Assembly: GCF_002210425.1 (NCBI RefSeq)
Contig: NZ_MWQK01000007.1
Location: 1 to 64,000 of the forward strand
Reading direction: 5' to 3'
From: Fibrobacter sp. UWB2
GTDB taxonomy: Bacteria; Fibrobacterota; Fibrobacteria; Fibrobacterales; Fibrobacteraceae
Length of the DNA stretch: 64,000 nucleotides
Made by a program: the position numbers and the translations under genes. Positions 31,775 through 39,282 of the stretch are shown piece after piece (position 1 is the stretch's first letter; every line of letters begins with the position of its first letter). The notes beneath the pieces are model-generated. The model worked only from the letters and a program-made list of their open reading frames with translations. It had not been told where the DNA came from and did not search any database.

Positions 31775-32875
31775 TTACACTTTTGTTCCGCGTAACTCAC
31801 GGATAAATCCCGTATCTACACCATTTACAAGCAAGTTTGTGATGGCTTCGTCGCTACCCATTTTGCTTTTGTCTGTGATATTGCGTCCGAAAGTCTTGTG
31901 CCAGTCGAAACTGTCAGGTACAAGCTTGTCTGAAACGGGCCACGGCTTGATGAACCCTGGCGGGAGGAGCTTGTAAAGCTTGCTCGAATCAATGCTGATG
32001 TCGCCGACGCGTGGGGGCATGGGGCCGCCTTCGATTCGCGGCACGCCATGGAGAAGTTCGGCGGGGTAGCCGCCGACGGCGTTCACGATTTGCCCGACGT
32101 TGTAAAGCGAAACGCGACGCGGTCCGCCGCAGTTGTAAATGCCTGCGGGGAATTTATGTTCAAGAATGTATTGCACAGTGCGGCAAAGGTCTGGGCCTGA
32201 AAGCGGATTGCGGTATTCGTCGGTGAACAAGGTCGCCGGGCGTCCAGGGCGGAAACGGTACGTAATCCAGTCGATGGCGCCGGCGCATCCGCCGGGAGCA
32301 TAATCCATCGGGAGTGGCACGCGGAGAATTACCGCGTCTGGCTTGATGGCGGTAATCGCATCTTCGGCTTCGGCCTGGTGTTTGCCGTAATTGTGGATGG
32401 GGTCTTTCGGATCGGTTTCAACGTACGGGCGGTTTGGCTTTGTCTTTTCGTCACCGCTGAATACCATGTCGGCGGAAATGCGGATGAGTGTTGCGTTGTA
32501 ACGGGACGCAAACGTGGCGGCATCAACGCCTTGACTGTAATTCAAAAGTCGACTGCGGGCGGGGTCACATTCACAGGCTTTCAGCGCACAGTTTCCGCTG
32601 GCGTCAATGACGGTGCCAAAGCGGAATTTCTCGAAAAGTTCGCCCAAGCGTTCCGTTTCTTCGGCATCGATTCCATAAACGTTGTCGCCAAAAACGCACG
32701 GGTGCTTGATAGGGCGAACGCCGATAACGCCCGGCGCATTTGATGCTTTGGAAGGCGCATTCCCGGAAACGGTCACGCTGCCGTACAGTTTGTTGAAATG
32801 CCTAAAAAGTGCAAAGCCGGGAACGCCATTCAGCCCGAGAATTAAAATCGGGAGGCGGATTGCGATAATTTCCAC
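31775..32875 (-). CDS. RmlD-like NAD(P)-dependent sugar-nucleotide reductase/epimerase
   Basis: 366 aa. Extended SDR fold: LILGLNGVPGFALF near the start as the glycine-rich nucleotide-binding loop (here G-x-x-G-x-x-G), Ser-Ala-Asp-Met-Val-Phe-Ser near residue 155 and YGKHQAEAEDAI (Tyr-x-x-x-Lys type, near 186-190: YGKHQ) as the active-site segment. Similar to dTDP-4-dehydrorhamnose reductase, but the insert-rich sequence (KHPCVFGDNVYGIDAEETERLG) leaves the substrate open. Overlaps the upstream Nudix gene by 34 bases, suggesting translational coupling. Confidence 0.82.
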   Translation of the reverse strand: MEIIAIRLPILILGLNGVPGFALFRHFNKLYGSVTVSGNAPSKASNAPGVIGVRPIKHPCVFGDNVYGIDAEETERLGELFEKFRFGTVIDASGNCALKACECDPARSRLLNYSQGVDAATFASRYNATLIRISADMVFSGDEKTKPNRPYVETDPKDPIHNYGKHQAEAEDAITAIKPDAVILRVPLPMDYAPGGCAGAIDWITYRFRPGRPATLFTDEYRNPLSGPDLCRTVQYILEHKFPAGIYNCGGPRRVSLYNVGQIVNAVGGYPAELLHGVPRIEGGPMPPRVGDISIDSSKLYKLLPPGFIKPWPVSDKLVPDSFDWHKTFGRNITDKSKMGSDEAITNLLVNGVDTGFIRELRGTKV

Positions 32876-33477
32876 TTGAAATAGCCTGCGATTTGAAGCG
32901 GGTGATTGAACGTGCCGTCGGCAACTTTTGCCTGGAATTCTTCGTCCGTGTACAGGAACGTTTCGATGTCTTCCGTATCGTCAAAGCTCGTTTTGCCCAA
33001 GCGTTCCACGCCGTCGATAAACACCACATGGAACTTCCCACGATGCCTATCTGGATTCACCGGAAACGCCCCGATGTATGTTACAGCGCTATTCGTCATC
33101 CTGAGCGAAGCGAAGGATCCAGTAAAGTCTCCGTTTGATTTGTCATGCCCGCCACTGAGCGGGCATCTCCCTTCTTCGAGGCAATAACCGCATTCTTCTT
33201 GTAGTTCTCTGACGGCTGCCTTTTCCGGCGTCTCGCCTTTGTCTATAATCCCCGCCGGGAACTCGAGTGCAATCTTACCTGTCCCGTGGCGGTACTGTTC
33301 CGTCATGACCCACTTGCCTTCTGTGGTGCGAGCAAGAATCAAAACCCAGTCGGGTTGCCATAACGTATAAAAATCATCGATGACCTTGCCGTTCGGCAGT
33401 TCGCAAGTTTCCTTTGCGACCTTCAACCACGGCGCATCCACCAAAAATTCCGAACTCAACAATTTCCACGGTTTCAT
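32842..33477 (-). CDS. Nudix hydrolase, ADP-ribose pyrophosphatase type, with repeat-derived insert
   Basis: About 211 aa from ATG 33477 (MKPWKLLSSEFL); the frame is open to 33549 but without need. Nudix box G-x5-E-x7-RELQEE-x-G read as GIIDKGETPEKAAVRELQEE (near 74-93) is complete, so hydrolase activity is expected; the FPAG preceding it fits ADP-ribose or sugar-nucleotide pyrophosphatases. Just after the box, residues ~102-128 (CPLSGGHDKSNGDFTGSFAS...) are encoded by two palindromic elements at 33141-33170 and 33095-33122. Family members usually pass straight from EECGY to a short strand (here resuming AVTYIGAFPVNPD). Frame is kept, so the protein is presumably functional with an extra loop. 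Confidence 0.9.
   Translation of the reverse strand: MKPWKLLSSEFLVDAPWLKVAKETCELPNGKVIDDFYTLWQPDWVLILARTTEGKWVMTEQYRHGTGKIALEFPAGIIDKGETPEKAAVRELQEECGYCLEEGRCPLSGGHDKSNGDFTGSFASLRMTNSAVTYIGAFPVNPDRHRGKFHVVFIDGVERLGKTSFDDTEDIETFLYTDEEFQAKVADGTFNHPLQIAGYFKWKLSQSASRF
33095..33122. repeat. GTCATCCTGAGCG-type palindromic element inside the Nudix gene
   Basis: GTCATCCTGAGCGAAGCG followed by AAGGATCC; same family as the element in gluQ at 51847. In frame, encoding GSFASLRMT on the minus strand. Confidence 0.8.
33141..33170. repeat. TGTCATGCCCGC palindromic element inside the Nudix gene
   Basis: TGTCATGCCCGC-CACTGA-GCGGGCATCTCC; in frame, encoding about CPLSGGHDK on the minus strand. Confidence 0.85.
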
Positions 33478-33660
33478 GATGCGAAATTTAGAAAAAGCGT
33501 TGTCACCCCGCACTTGTTGCGGGGGCGCCTTACTCGGTTCCAATCTCATCTCTGATTCATCTGTATTTACTAGTGATTCATTAAATTTTTAAAATTTTCG
33601 AAATTTACTAAATTTGCGTATTTCTGCAAAAAAATCGAAATTTTTGTATCATTTTGTCTA

Positions 33661-33689
33661 TTGTAGGCTACTGACAAATGAGGTATATT
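33661..33689 (+). promoter_or_regulatory. Promoter of the TIGR02147-lipoprotein operon
   Basis: -35 TTGTAG (33661-33666), 17-bp spacer, -10 TATATT (33684-33689). Leader of about 16 nt with AAGGAGG, then ATG 33712. Confidence 0.75.
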
Positions 33690-33711
33690 TGTGTCTGTAA
33701 GGAGGTTAAAC

Positions 33712-34527
33712 ATGAAACCGATAACAGAATATCAAGATTACCGAAAGTACATGCTTGATTATTTTGACTGGCGAAAAAGAAGTTCTGCGTTCTCGTGGCG
33801 TGAATTTTCTAAACTCGCCGGGTTTGCGTCGCCATCGTACTTGAAACTTGTATGTGATGGCAAGAGCTCGCTGAGCCGTGTGGGCGTCCCGCTTGTGGCT
33901 GCTGCGATGGGCCTGAATGAATTTGAGCAGGAGTATTTCAAGTTCATGGTCGAATTCACGAACGCCAAAGATGATGATAAGAAAAAAGATGCGTTCCTCA
34001 AAATGAAGGGACTTGCAAACGAACAGCGTGCTAGAGTGTTGGATGCGGATGCGTTTGACTATTACGAATCGGCGGTGAATTCTGTTGTTCGTGAACTTGC
34101 TCCATTGATGCCTGGTGCGCTCCCTGGTGAAATCGCTAAGAAAATCAAACATACGTTTACGGCGCAACAGGTCCGTGATTCATTAAAGCTTTTGGTGAAA
34201 CTTGATTTGCTCAAGGCGCTTGGTGAAAATGTCTACGAACAGACGGACAAAATCATTACGGGTTCAGGTGAAGCGCTTAAGCTTGCGCTCCGCTCCATGA
34301 ATGGTCAGATGATAGACCTTGCCCGCGAAGCTATCGAAAAAATTGCTCCGGGTGAACGCAACATCTCGGGCGTGACCATCGGAGTCGATGAAACAGCCAT
34401 GAAGCGAATCTCCGAAGAGGTGAACCGCTTCCGCAAACAAGTTATCGCCATCGCTGGCGGATCCAAAAAAATCAACCAAGTTTATCGTTTAAATTTACAG
34501 CTTTTCCCGCTGACGGAAAAAGTGTAG
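33712..34527 (+). CDS. TIGR02147 family protein, putative regulator
   Basis: 271 aa from ATG 33712 (MKPITEYQDYRKYMLDY), with a perfect AAGGAGG five bases upstream. TIGR02147 is a paralogous family best known from Fibrobacter succinogenes; features here are the start EYQDYRKYMLDYFDWRK, an N-terminal helix-turn-helix-like FSWREFSKLAGFASPSYLKLVCDGKSSLS, and a C-terminal part SGVTIGVDETAMKRISEEVNRFRKQV. The HTH makes a DNA-binding role likely but not proven. Forms an operon with the lipoprotein 12 bases downstream. A second member begins at 63226. Confidence 0.9.
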   Translation: MKPITEYQDYRKYMLDYFDWRKRSSAFSWREFSKLAGFASPSYLKLVCDGKSSLSRVGVPLVAAAMGLNEFEQEYFKFMVEFTNAKDDDKKKDAFLKMKGLANEQRARVLDADAFDYYESAVNSVVRELAPLMPGALPGEIAKKIKHTFTAQQVRDSLKLLVKLDLLKALGENVYEQTDKIITGSGEALKLALRSMNGQMIDLAREAIEKIAPGERNISGVTIGVDETAMKRISEEVNRFRKQVIAIAGGSKKINQVYRLNLQLFPLTEKV

Positions 34528-34539
34528 GGAGGAAACATT

Positions 34540-35433
34540 ATGAACTTCAAAAAATTCATTCCGCTTTCGTTCACTGCGTTGAGCGTGATGGGGGCCTTTA
34601 CCGCTTGTTCCGATAATAAAGTGGTGGGGGCTGATGAACAAACAAACACGATGGCTGAAACAATATTAAATAAAGATGTACAACGCGTAATGGTGGCTAA
34701 GTTGAATGAAGCGCCTAAATCTAATGCTGCTACTACAATTGTTCTGGATCGTGATAGTTCTTTGAAGCTAGTTACTTTAGAAACGTTCGATGGTGATGAA
34801 ATTTATAATAATGCAAAAAATCAAATGATTAATATGGACTCTATTGATACTGCGTATGAAAATGCAGAAGGATGGAGTTATTATCAATTTAGAGATGGAG
34901 TTAGGAGTTATTATAAGGGTGACCGCTTTTATTCTATGCGGGATGAAAATGGTGTACTGCATGGACCGATTGCGATGAGCCAAAGTGTTTTTGAATATTC
35001 AATTTTTGAATATTCGAATACCATTGGCTGCGCGAATGAAAATAAATGGCTTAGACTTGATGATGAAATATATGACTTTGGCGACCATTATGCATTTACT
35101 GTATATCCTGGTTATGAGTTAGTTCATATGCAACTCCGTACAAGAGATTCTCTTATGATGGCTCAATTCATAGAGGATTGTATTGCCGCAGATGGAAAAA
35201 TAGAAAAAGAAGGATCGGGGATTTTTGCTAATGGGTCCGAATCCGTTACTCATCTTTATCCAAGGTTGAATTGCTCTTTGAAAAGAGACAATCTCTATAA
35301 GGATCCTTATTGGGAAAAGTACGCGTCGTTTATTGTCAATAGTTGCAGGTCCGATATTGAGTCAAGCGATCACATTCCCGTCGTACCATGTCCTGAAAAT
35401 AAGTGCACTGGAGTCGGAGTTGAATACTATTAA
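34540..35433 (+). CDS. Lipoprotein, unknown function, paired with TIGR02147 regulator
   Basis: 297 aa. Signal MNFKKFIPLSFTALSVMGAFTAC with lipobox FTAC. The mature protein is rich in Asp, Glu, Asn and Tyr, AT-richer than its neighbours, with no domain I know (TIVLDRDSSLKLVTLETFDGDEIYNNA...). Four Cys near the C-terminus may form disulfides. It follows the TIGR02147 gene by 12 bases, with GGAGG before the ATG. TIGR02147 regulators and exported proteins side by side are common in Fibrobacter as far as I recall; a pair in which the regulator controls its lipoprotein is a hypothesis. Confidence 0.82.
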   Translation: MNFKKFIPLSFTALSVMGAFTACSDNKVVGADEQTNTMAETILNKDVQRVMVAKLNEAPKSNAATTIVLDRDSSLKLVTLETFDGDEIYNNAKNQMINMDSIDTAYENAEGWSYYQFRDGVRSYYKGDRFYSMRDENGVLHGPIAMSQSVFEYSIFEYSNTIGCANENKWLRLDDEIYDFGDHYAFTVYPGYELVHMQLRTRDSLMMAQFIEDCIAADGKIEKEGSGIFANGSESVTHLYPRLNCSLKRDNLYKDPYWEKYASFIVNSCRSDIESSDHIPVVPCPENKCTGVGVEYY

Positions 35434-35471
35434 TGGTTTCTAATAAATCCCATATCTCCTGAAATAGAGTA

Positions 35472-35500
35472 AGCTCCCGCTCCATGAGCGGGAGCTATTT
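35472..35500 (+). terminator. Terminator of the TIGR02147-lipoprotein operon
   Basis: AGCTCCCGCTC CAT GAGCGGGAGCT perfect 11-bp stem followed by ATTTATGTTT. Confidence 0.8.
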
Positions 35501-35526
35501 ATGTTTACCCAATCAACTCAAACAAG

Positions 35527-35552
35527 AAGCCCGCTCCAATCGGAGCGGGCTT
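35527..35552 (-). terminator. Terminator of the deacetylase gene
   Basis: AAGCCCGCTCC/GGAGCGGGCTT perfect 11-bp stem, loop of four; followed on the minus strand by CTTGTTTG. The T tail is weak. Confidence 0.7.
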
Positions 35553-35578
35553 TCCCTAAACCACAAACTTTTTTAGAA

Positions 35579-36898
35579 CTACTTGATGTTTACGGCCTTG
35601 GCTTTGTTGCCGATTCTCACGACATACATGCCCTTTGCGCCGGTGTAAACTTTCTGTTCGAAGCCGAGGCCTTTGGTTGTGCGGACAACGTTACCGAGGC
35701 TGTTGAATACGGTAATGCTCAAGCCCTGTGCGCCCTGAACGGTGATATAGCCGCTTGCGTCTACGTATGCAGCGAGGTGGCGACCGTCAAATGCTTGCGT
35801 CGGGAGAGCTGTTGTGCTGCTCGAAGATCCGGCGACTTCGCTAGAACTGGACTGCGGCGGTTCTGCGCTGCTAGAAGATTCTGGGGCTGCGTCGGCGTTC
35901 TTCACGACAATCTTGCCTGCGTTCGGGACTGCATCAAAGTAAATGTAACCGCCGTCGACCTTGGATTCGAGCTTTGCGCCATCCTGCGTGACTTCGACCT
36001 TCTTCCAGTCGCTCTTTACGCGAATAGAAAGCGGATAATCGTACTTGGAAATGTTGTCTGCGATGCTGTGCTTGAGTTCAAAAGCCATCGTGTTTGCAGC
36101 CCCACCGTCCTGCGGTTCGATTTTAGAGGCCTTGCGTTCTTTGAGGTACATAGCGACATGGCCCATCGGGGCAACCCAGATGTCCTTATCGTTCTGCTGG
36201 GCCCACTTGAGGGCGCCATCGATGGCGTTGATATCCGTCGGCGAGTAGTTGGCGTTGCCGTTTTGCTTGCCCTGGAAACCATGGGTGAGGAATGCAGCCC
36301 AGCCGTTGCTCTGGATGACTTTCTGCATTCTGCCGGTAAAGTCATTCGTGCTCTTGAGCTGGCCTTCGGCACCGGTCATGGTGGCAGGAACCTGAGCCCA
36401 GTTGGAGGGACCGTCCTTGCCCATTTCGTCGTTCATGCCCTTCCAGCTACCGTTGCAGATACGGCCCACGATGTAGTTCTGCTTGACGGCGCTTTCGTTA
36501 GGCACGTTGCAGTTCGGGTAGGCGACCGTGATGATGCCGTATTTCTGCGTGATATGGTTTTCGATGCTCTTTTTCGAAGATGCTTCTTCGCCACTCATGT
36601 TATTGCCGTGGCTATTGCTGTGGCTTGCGATTTCGTGCCCTTCGTCGGCCAGGCCCTGGAATCCGCTCCAGTTGGGGTTCCAGTTCACCACCACGTTGAA
36701 GGTAGCCTTGTAGCCATACTTCTTGAACATCGGACCAGCATCGGTCACGTGGCTCGGTGCGCCATCGTCAAATGTAAAGGAGGCTGCACCCTTGCGGAAA
36801 CCCGACCAGGTTGCGATTTCTGCATCCTGCGCGAATGCGGCGCCTGCTGCGAACATTCCAACTGCGACAGAGGCAATAGAAATTTTTTTGTAGTTCAT
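35579..36898 (-). CDS. Secreted polysaccharide deacetylase (CE4 type) with C-terminal sorting-like domain
   Basis: About 439 aa from ATG 36898 (MNYKKISIASVAVGMFAAGAAFA, signal peptide); the frame is open to 37006 but that part is not signal-like. NodB/CE4 features: SFTFDDGAPSH with the metal- and base-forming D-D (near residue 42) and EIASHSNSHG with the metal H-x-x-x-H (near 88-92). Metal-dependent deacetylation of xylan, chitin or peptidoglycan fragments; xylan fits this organism. After ~340 comes a Ser-rich linker (ESSSSAEPPQSSSSEVAGSS) and a ~70-aa C-terminal beta domain (ITVQGAQGLSITVFNSLGNV...GMYVVRIGNKAKAVNIK), similar to type IX secretion sorting domains. Confidence 0.9.
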   Translation of the reverse strand: MNYKKISIASVAVGMFAAGAAFAQDAEIATWSGFRKGAASFTFDDGAPSHVTDAGPMFKKYGYKATFNVVVNWNPNWSGFQGLADEGHEIASHSNSHGNNMSGEEASSKKSIENHITQKYGIITVAYPNCNVPNESAVKQNYIVGRICNGSWKGMNDEMGKDGPSNWAQVPATMTGAEGQLKSTNDFTGRMQKVIQSNGWAAFLTHGFQGKQNGNANYSPTDINAIDGALKWAQQNDKDIWVAPMGHVAMYLKERKASKIEPQDGGAANTMAFELKHSIADNISKYDYPLSIRVKSDWKKVEVTQDGAKLESKVDGGYIYFDAVPNAGKIVVKNADAAPESSSSAEPPQSSSSEVAGSSSSTTALPTQAFDGRHLAAYVDASGYITVQGAQGLSITVFNSLGNVVRTTKGLGFEQKVYTGAKGMYVVRIGNKAKAVNIK

Positions 36899-37043
36899 TA
36901 TCCACACCTTGTTAATAGTATTATGCGAAAATAATTTACCCCCATATATAAAGAACCGTCCCACGTTAAATTTCTTTTTGTTGTATAGTAATGCAACAGT
37001 AGGCATTCTTTCGTCTCTCGTCTAAAAACCTATATTTCCCTAT

Positions 37044-38195
37044 ATGAACCTGCAATCTATTCTCTCCTCTGTTCTGGACGAAGTTTACGAAAAAAATGAA
37101 TACCCCGCACTTGCGGCGCTTGAAAGCGAATGGACACATACCCGTCCGTTCGATGGCCTCCGCGTGCTGGTGGCAACCCCGATTTACCGCAACACCATGA
37201 CCGAATACCGCGCTCTTGTGGCGGGCGGAGCCGACCTTCTCGTGGGTTTTTCGGAATTTAACGACCCCGATGTCGTGGACTTTATGAGGGAATGGGGTGT
37301 ACCCGTCGTAACGCCTGCCGAAATGCTCGAAGCCGAATCTCGTGGCGAGTTTGTGGACTTGGTGCTCGACTGTGCGGGGCCTTTTGCTGTACTCCACCCG
37401 AAAATTGGCTTTGTGGAACTCACGCGTTCGGGTGTACACTATTATAAAGATGCCGAAAAACCGGTTTACGTCGCCGATAGCGGTATCGTCAAGCGGATCG
37501 AAACCTCCCTGGGTACAGGCGATGGCTATTTCCGCGGTCTCGAAAAATTGGGCCTTGGAGGCGATTTCGAAGGCAAGAAGTTATTGGTTTTTGGTAGTGG
37601 TAAAGTCGGTTCGGGGATTGCGCTCCAGGGCGTTCGCCGTGGCTGCAATGTGACCGTCGTGACGGACTTGAAACGCGGGCAGTCCCAACCCGCAGCTCCC
37701 GAAACAATGCCCGCAGGCGATTTTTCAGCGGTTTTAGAGCAAAATGGCGTGGATGTTGTCGACTGCCATGACTATGCGACTGTCGCCTCCTTGGTTGAAA
37801 ATTCCGATTTTGTTGTGACAGCGACGGGTGTCAAAAATGCCCTTGCTGCCCCGGAATTGGCTCCTGCTCTTCTCTCGACCAAAGCAATTCTTGCCAATAT
37901 GGGTGTCGAAGATGAATACGGCGAGGCTGTTCCCACGGAAAAAGTGCTCAATGATAAAGGCCCGCTGAACTTCATTCTCGAAGAACCTACGCACTTAAAG
38001 TACATCGATACGTCGCTTGCGCTCCATGCCGCCCTTGCCGAACGCTTGGTTCAAGAAACCGCGACTCTCGAAGATGGTCTCCATTTCCCGCCGCAAGAAA
38101 TTGAACAGCGCTTGCTCACTATTGCTATCCAAAATGGCGTCATTGGCCCTGAAATTTGCAGCATGCTTGGTGGCATTCCCACCGAAATGGACTAG
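37044..38195 (+). CDS. S-adenosylhomocysteine hydrolase-like NAD-binding protein
   Basis: 383 aa. The central part is a Rossmann domain of the AdoHcyase type: KKLLVFGSGKVGSGIALQGVRRGCNVTVVTDL (G-x-G-x-x-G, near residue 185-192) and later DFVVTATGVKNALAAPELAPALL, close to SAHH's DIFVTATGN. The N-terminal ~130 residues match the SAHH layout loosely (PIYRNTMTEYRALVAGGADLLV), but the residues that bind adenosine in true SAHH are not recognisable. Not expected to be the canonical enzyme; more likely a paralogue with other substrate. The Cys-His enzyme gene follows within 8 bases, so the two probably act together. Confidence 0.75.
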   Translation: MNLQSILSSVLDEVYEKNEYPALAALESEWTHTRPFDGLRVLVATPIYRNTMTEYRALVAGGADLLVGFSEFNDPDVVDFMREWGVPVVTPAEMLEAESRGEFVDLVLDCAGPFAVLHPKIGFVELTRSGVHYYKDAEKPVYVADSGIVKRIETSLGTGDGYFRGLEKLGLGGDFEGKKLLVFGSGKVGSGIALQGVRRGCNVTVVTDLKRGQSQPAAPETMPAGDFSAVLEQNGVDVVDCHDYATVASLVENSDFVVTATGVKNALAAPELAPALLSTKAILANMGVEDEYGEAVPTEKVLNDKGPLNFILEEPTHLKYIDTSLALHAALAERLVQETATLEDGLHFPPQEIEQRLLTIAIQNGVIGPEICSMLGGIPTEMD

Positions 38196-38203
38196 GTGCG
38201 ACA

Positions 38204-39112
38204 ATGACCCCCGAGAACATGAAAAAGGTCGTCGATCTCTGCAACCAGATTTCGAACATCACCTACGAGAACTTGACGAAAATCATCCGTCTGGAACAGA
38301 CGGGGAGCGCCACCGGCGCCCGCAAGCTTGACGATAGCGACCAGAATGATATCGATTCCTGGATGGGCGGGGGCACCTGCTTCAGCATGACGTGGCACCT
38401 GTACCAGACGCTCACGGATATGGGTTTCAAGCCGCGTCTTGTGATGGGACATAAGCGCAAGGAACGCAACATCCACTGCGCCCTCATCTTGCCCGATCCC
38501 GATTCTAAAGTCACTCTGGAGGCACATAGTGCCGATAGAGCCCATAATGGATCCTATCGGTCGTTACACTCCCTCCAGGATGACAAAAGCAACCTTTTTT
38601 CCCGGTCTGTCTCCCCGGCCTCCGTGCCGGGGTCGGTTCTCTCGTCTAATTCATACCTTCTCGACCCCGGTTACTTGATTTTTGATCCGCTTCAGATGCC
38701 GCTCCCGCAGCCGTTCGGCACTGGCGAAGCTTTTTTCCCGCTTTCCCCGAACTGCGTGCGTCTCGTGCGCCCGACGCTCGAATCGATGGAACTCTGGACA
38801 GGTGGCGCAGGCGCGCCAATGAAGCTCCGCTTCGAGTACCCCGTCGAAGGCGTCTCTGTCGAAGAATTCAAGCACCACTGGAACGAGAGTTTCTACCGCG
38901 AAATGATGACCTACCCGGTCTTGAACCGCCTTGACCGCGAAAAGGGCATTCAGTATTACTACCAGAAGGGAAACCTCGTCGTTCGCAGCAGCACTGGCTC
39001 GCAAATGAAGCGCATTGAGCCCGCCGATCGCGTGCAGACCCTCAGCGATATCTTCAAGCTGTCGCCCGCTATCATCGAGCAGGCCCTCCAGATTCTTGAG
39101 AAAAAGCACTAG
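38204..39112 (+). CDS. Arylamine N-acetyltransferase/transglutaminase-like Cys protease-fold protein with repeat insert
   Basis: 302 aa from ATG 38204. MGGGTCFSMTWHLYQTLTDMGFKPRLVMG (Cys near 61) followed by ERNIHCALIL (His near 90) and YLLDPGYLIFDPLQ (Asp near 152) gives the Cys-His-Asp order of arylamine N-acetyltransferases and transglutaminases. Between His and Asp, residues ~110-148 are encoded by a Ser-rich foreign-looking stretch that contains two palindrome-like pieces (38568-38586 and 38610-38633). C-terminal ~130 residues form a separate beta-rich domain. Starts 8 bases after the SAHH-like gene. Acyl transfer is a guess. Confidence 0.72.
   Translation: MTPENMKKVVDLCNQISNITYENLTKIIRLEQTGSATGARKLDDSDQNDIDSWMGGGTCFSMTWHLYQTLTDMGFKPRLVMGHKRKERNIHCALILPDPDSKVTLEAHSADRAHNGSYRSLHSLQDDKSNLFSRSVSPASVPGSVLSSNSYLLDPGYLIFDPLQMPLPQPFGTGEAFFPLSPNCVRLVRPTLESMELWTGGAGAPMKLRFEYPVEGVSVEEFKHHWNESFYREMMTYPVLNRLDREKGIQYYYQKGNLVVRSSTGSQMKRIEPADRVQTLSDIFKLSPAIIEQALQILEKKH
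38568..38640. repeat. Palindrome-type elements inside the Cys-His enzyme gene
   Basis: CACTCCCTCCAGGATGACAAA, close to the GGATGAC end of the GTCATCC family, and CCCCGGC-CTCCGT-GCCGGGG, a perfect hairpin. Encoded in frame between the His and Asp of the likely triad. Confidence 0.55.
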
Positions 39113-39141
39113 AAGGCGTTTTTCTTATCTAAATTAAAAGC

Positions 39142-39170
39142 TTGGCAATTGCCCCCAAATTTTCTATCTT
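39142..39170 (+). promoter_or_regulatory. Promoter of the MATE transporter gene
   Basis: -35 TTGGCA (39142-39147), 17-bp spacer, -10 TATCTT (39165-39170). Leader of about 105 nt before ATG 39283. Confidence 0.65.
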
Positions 39171-39282
39171 TGCGCGCGAAAAACGAGGTTTTTGCGACGT
39201 TTTCCGCATTTTGCGGTTATTTTGAGCGGCTCCGCGCATCTAGTCCAACCATTTGCGTCTTGCGGGCCTCACGGGTGTGTTT

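Noticed and set aside
33377-33549. Longer start for the Nudix gene at 33549
   Set aside because: The extra 24 residues are not conserved-looking; ATG 33477 gives the usual N-terminus.
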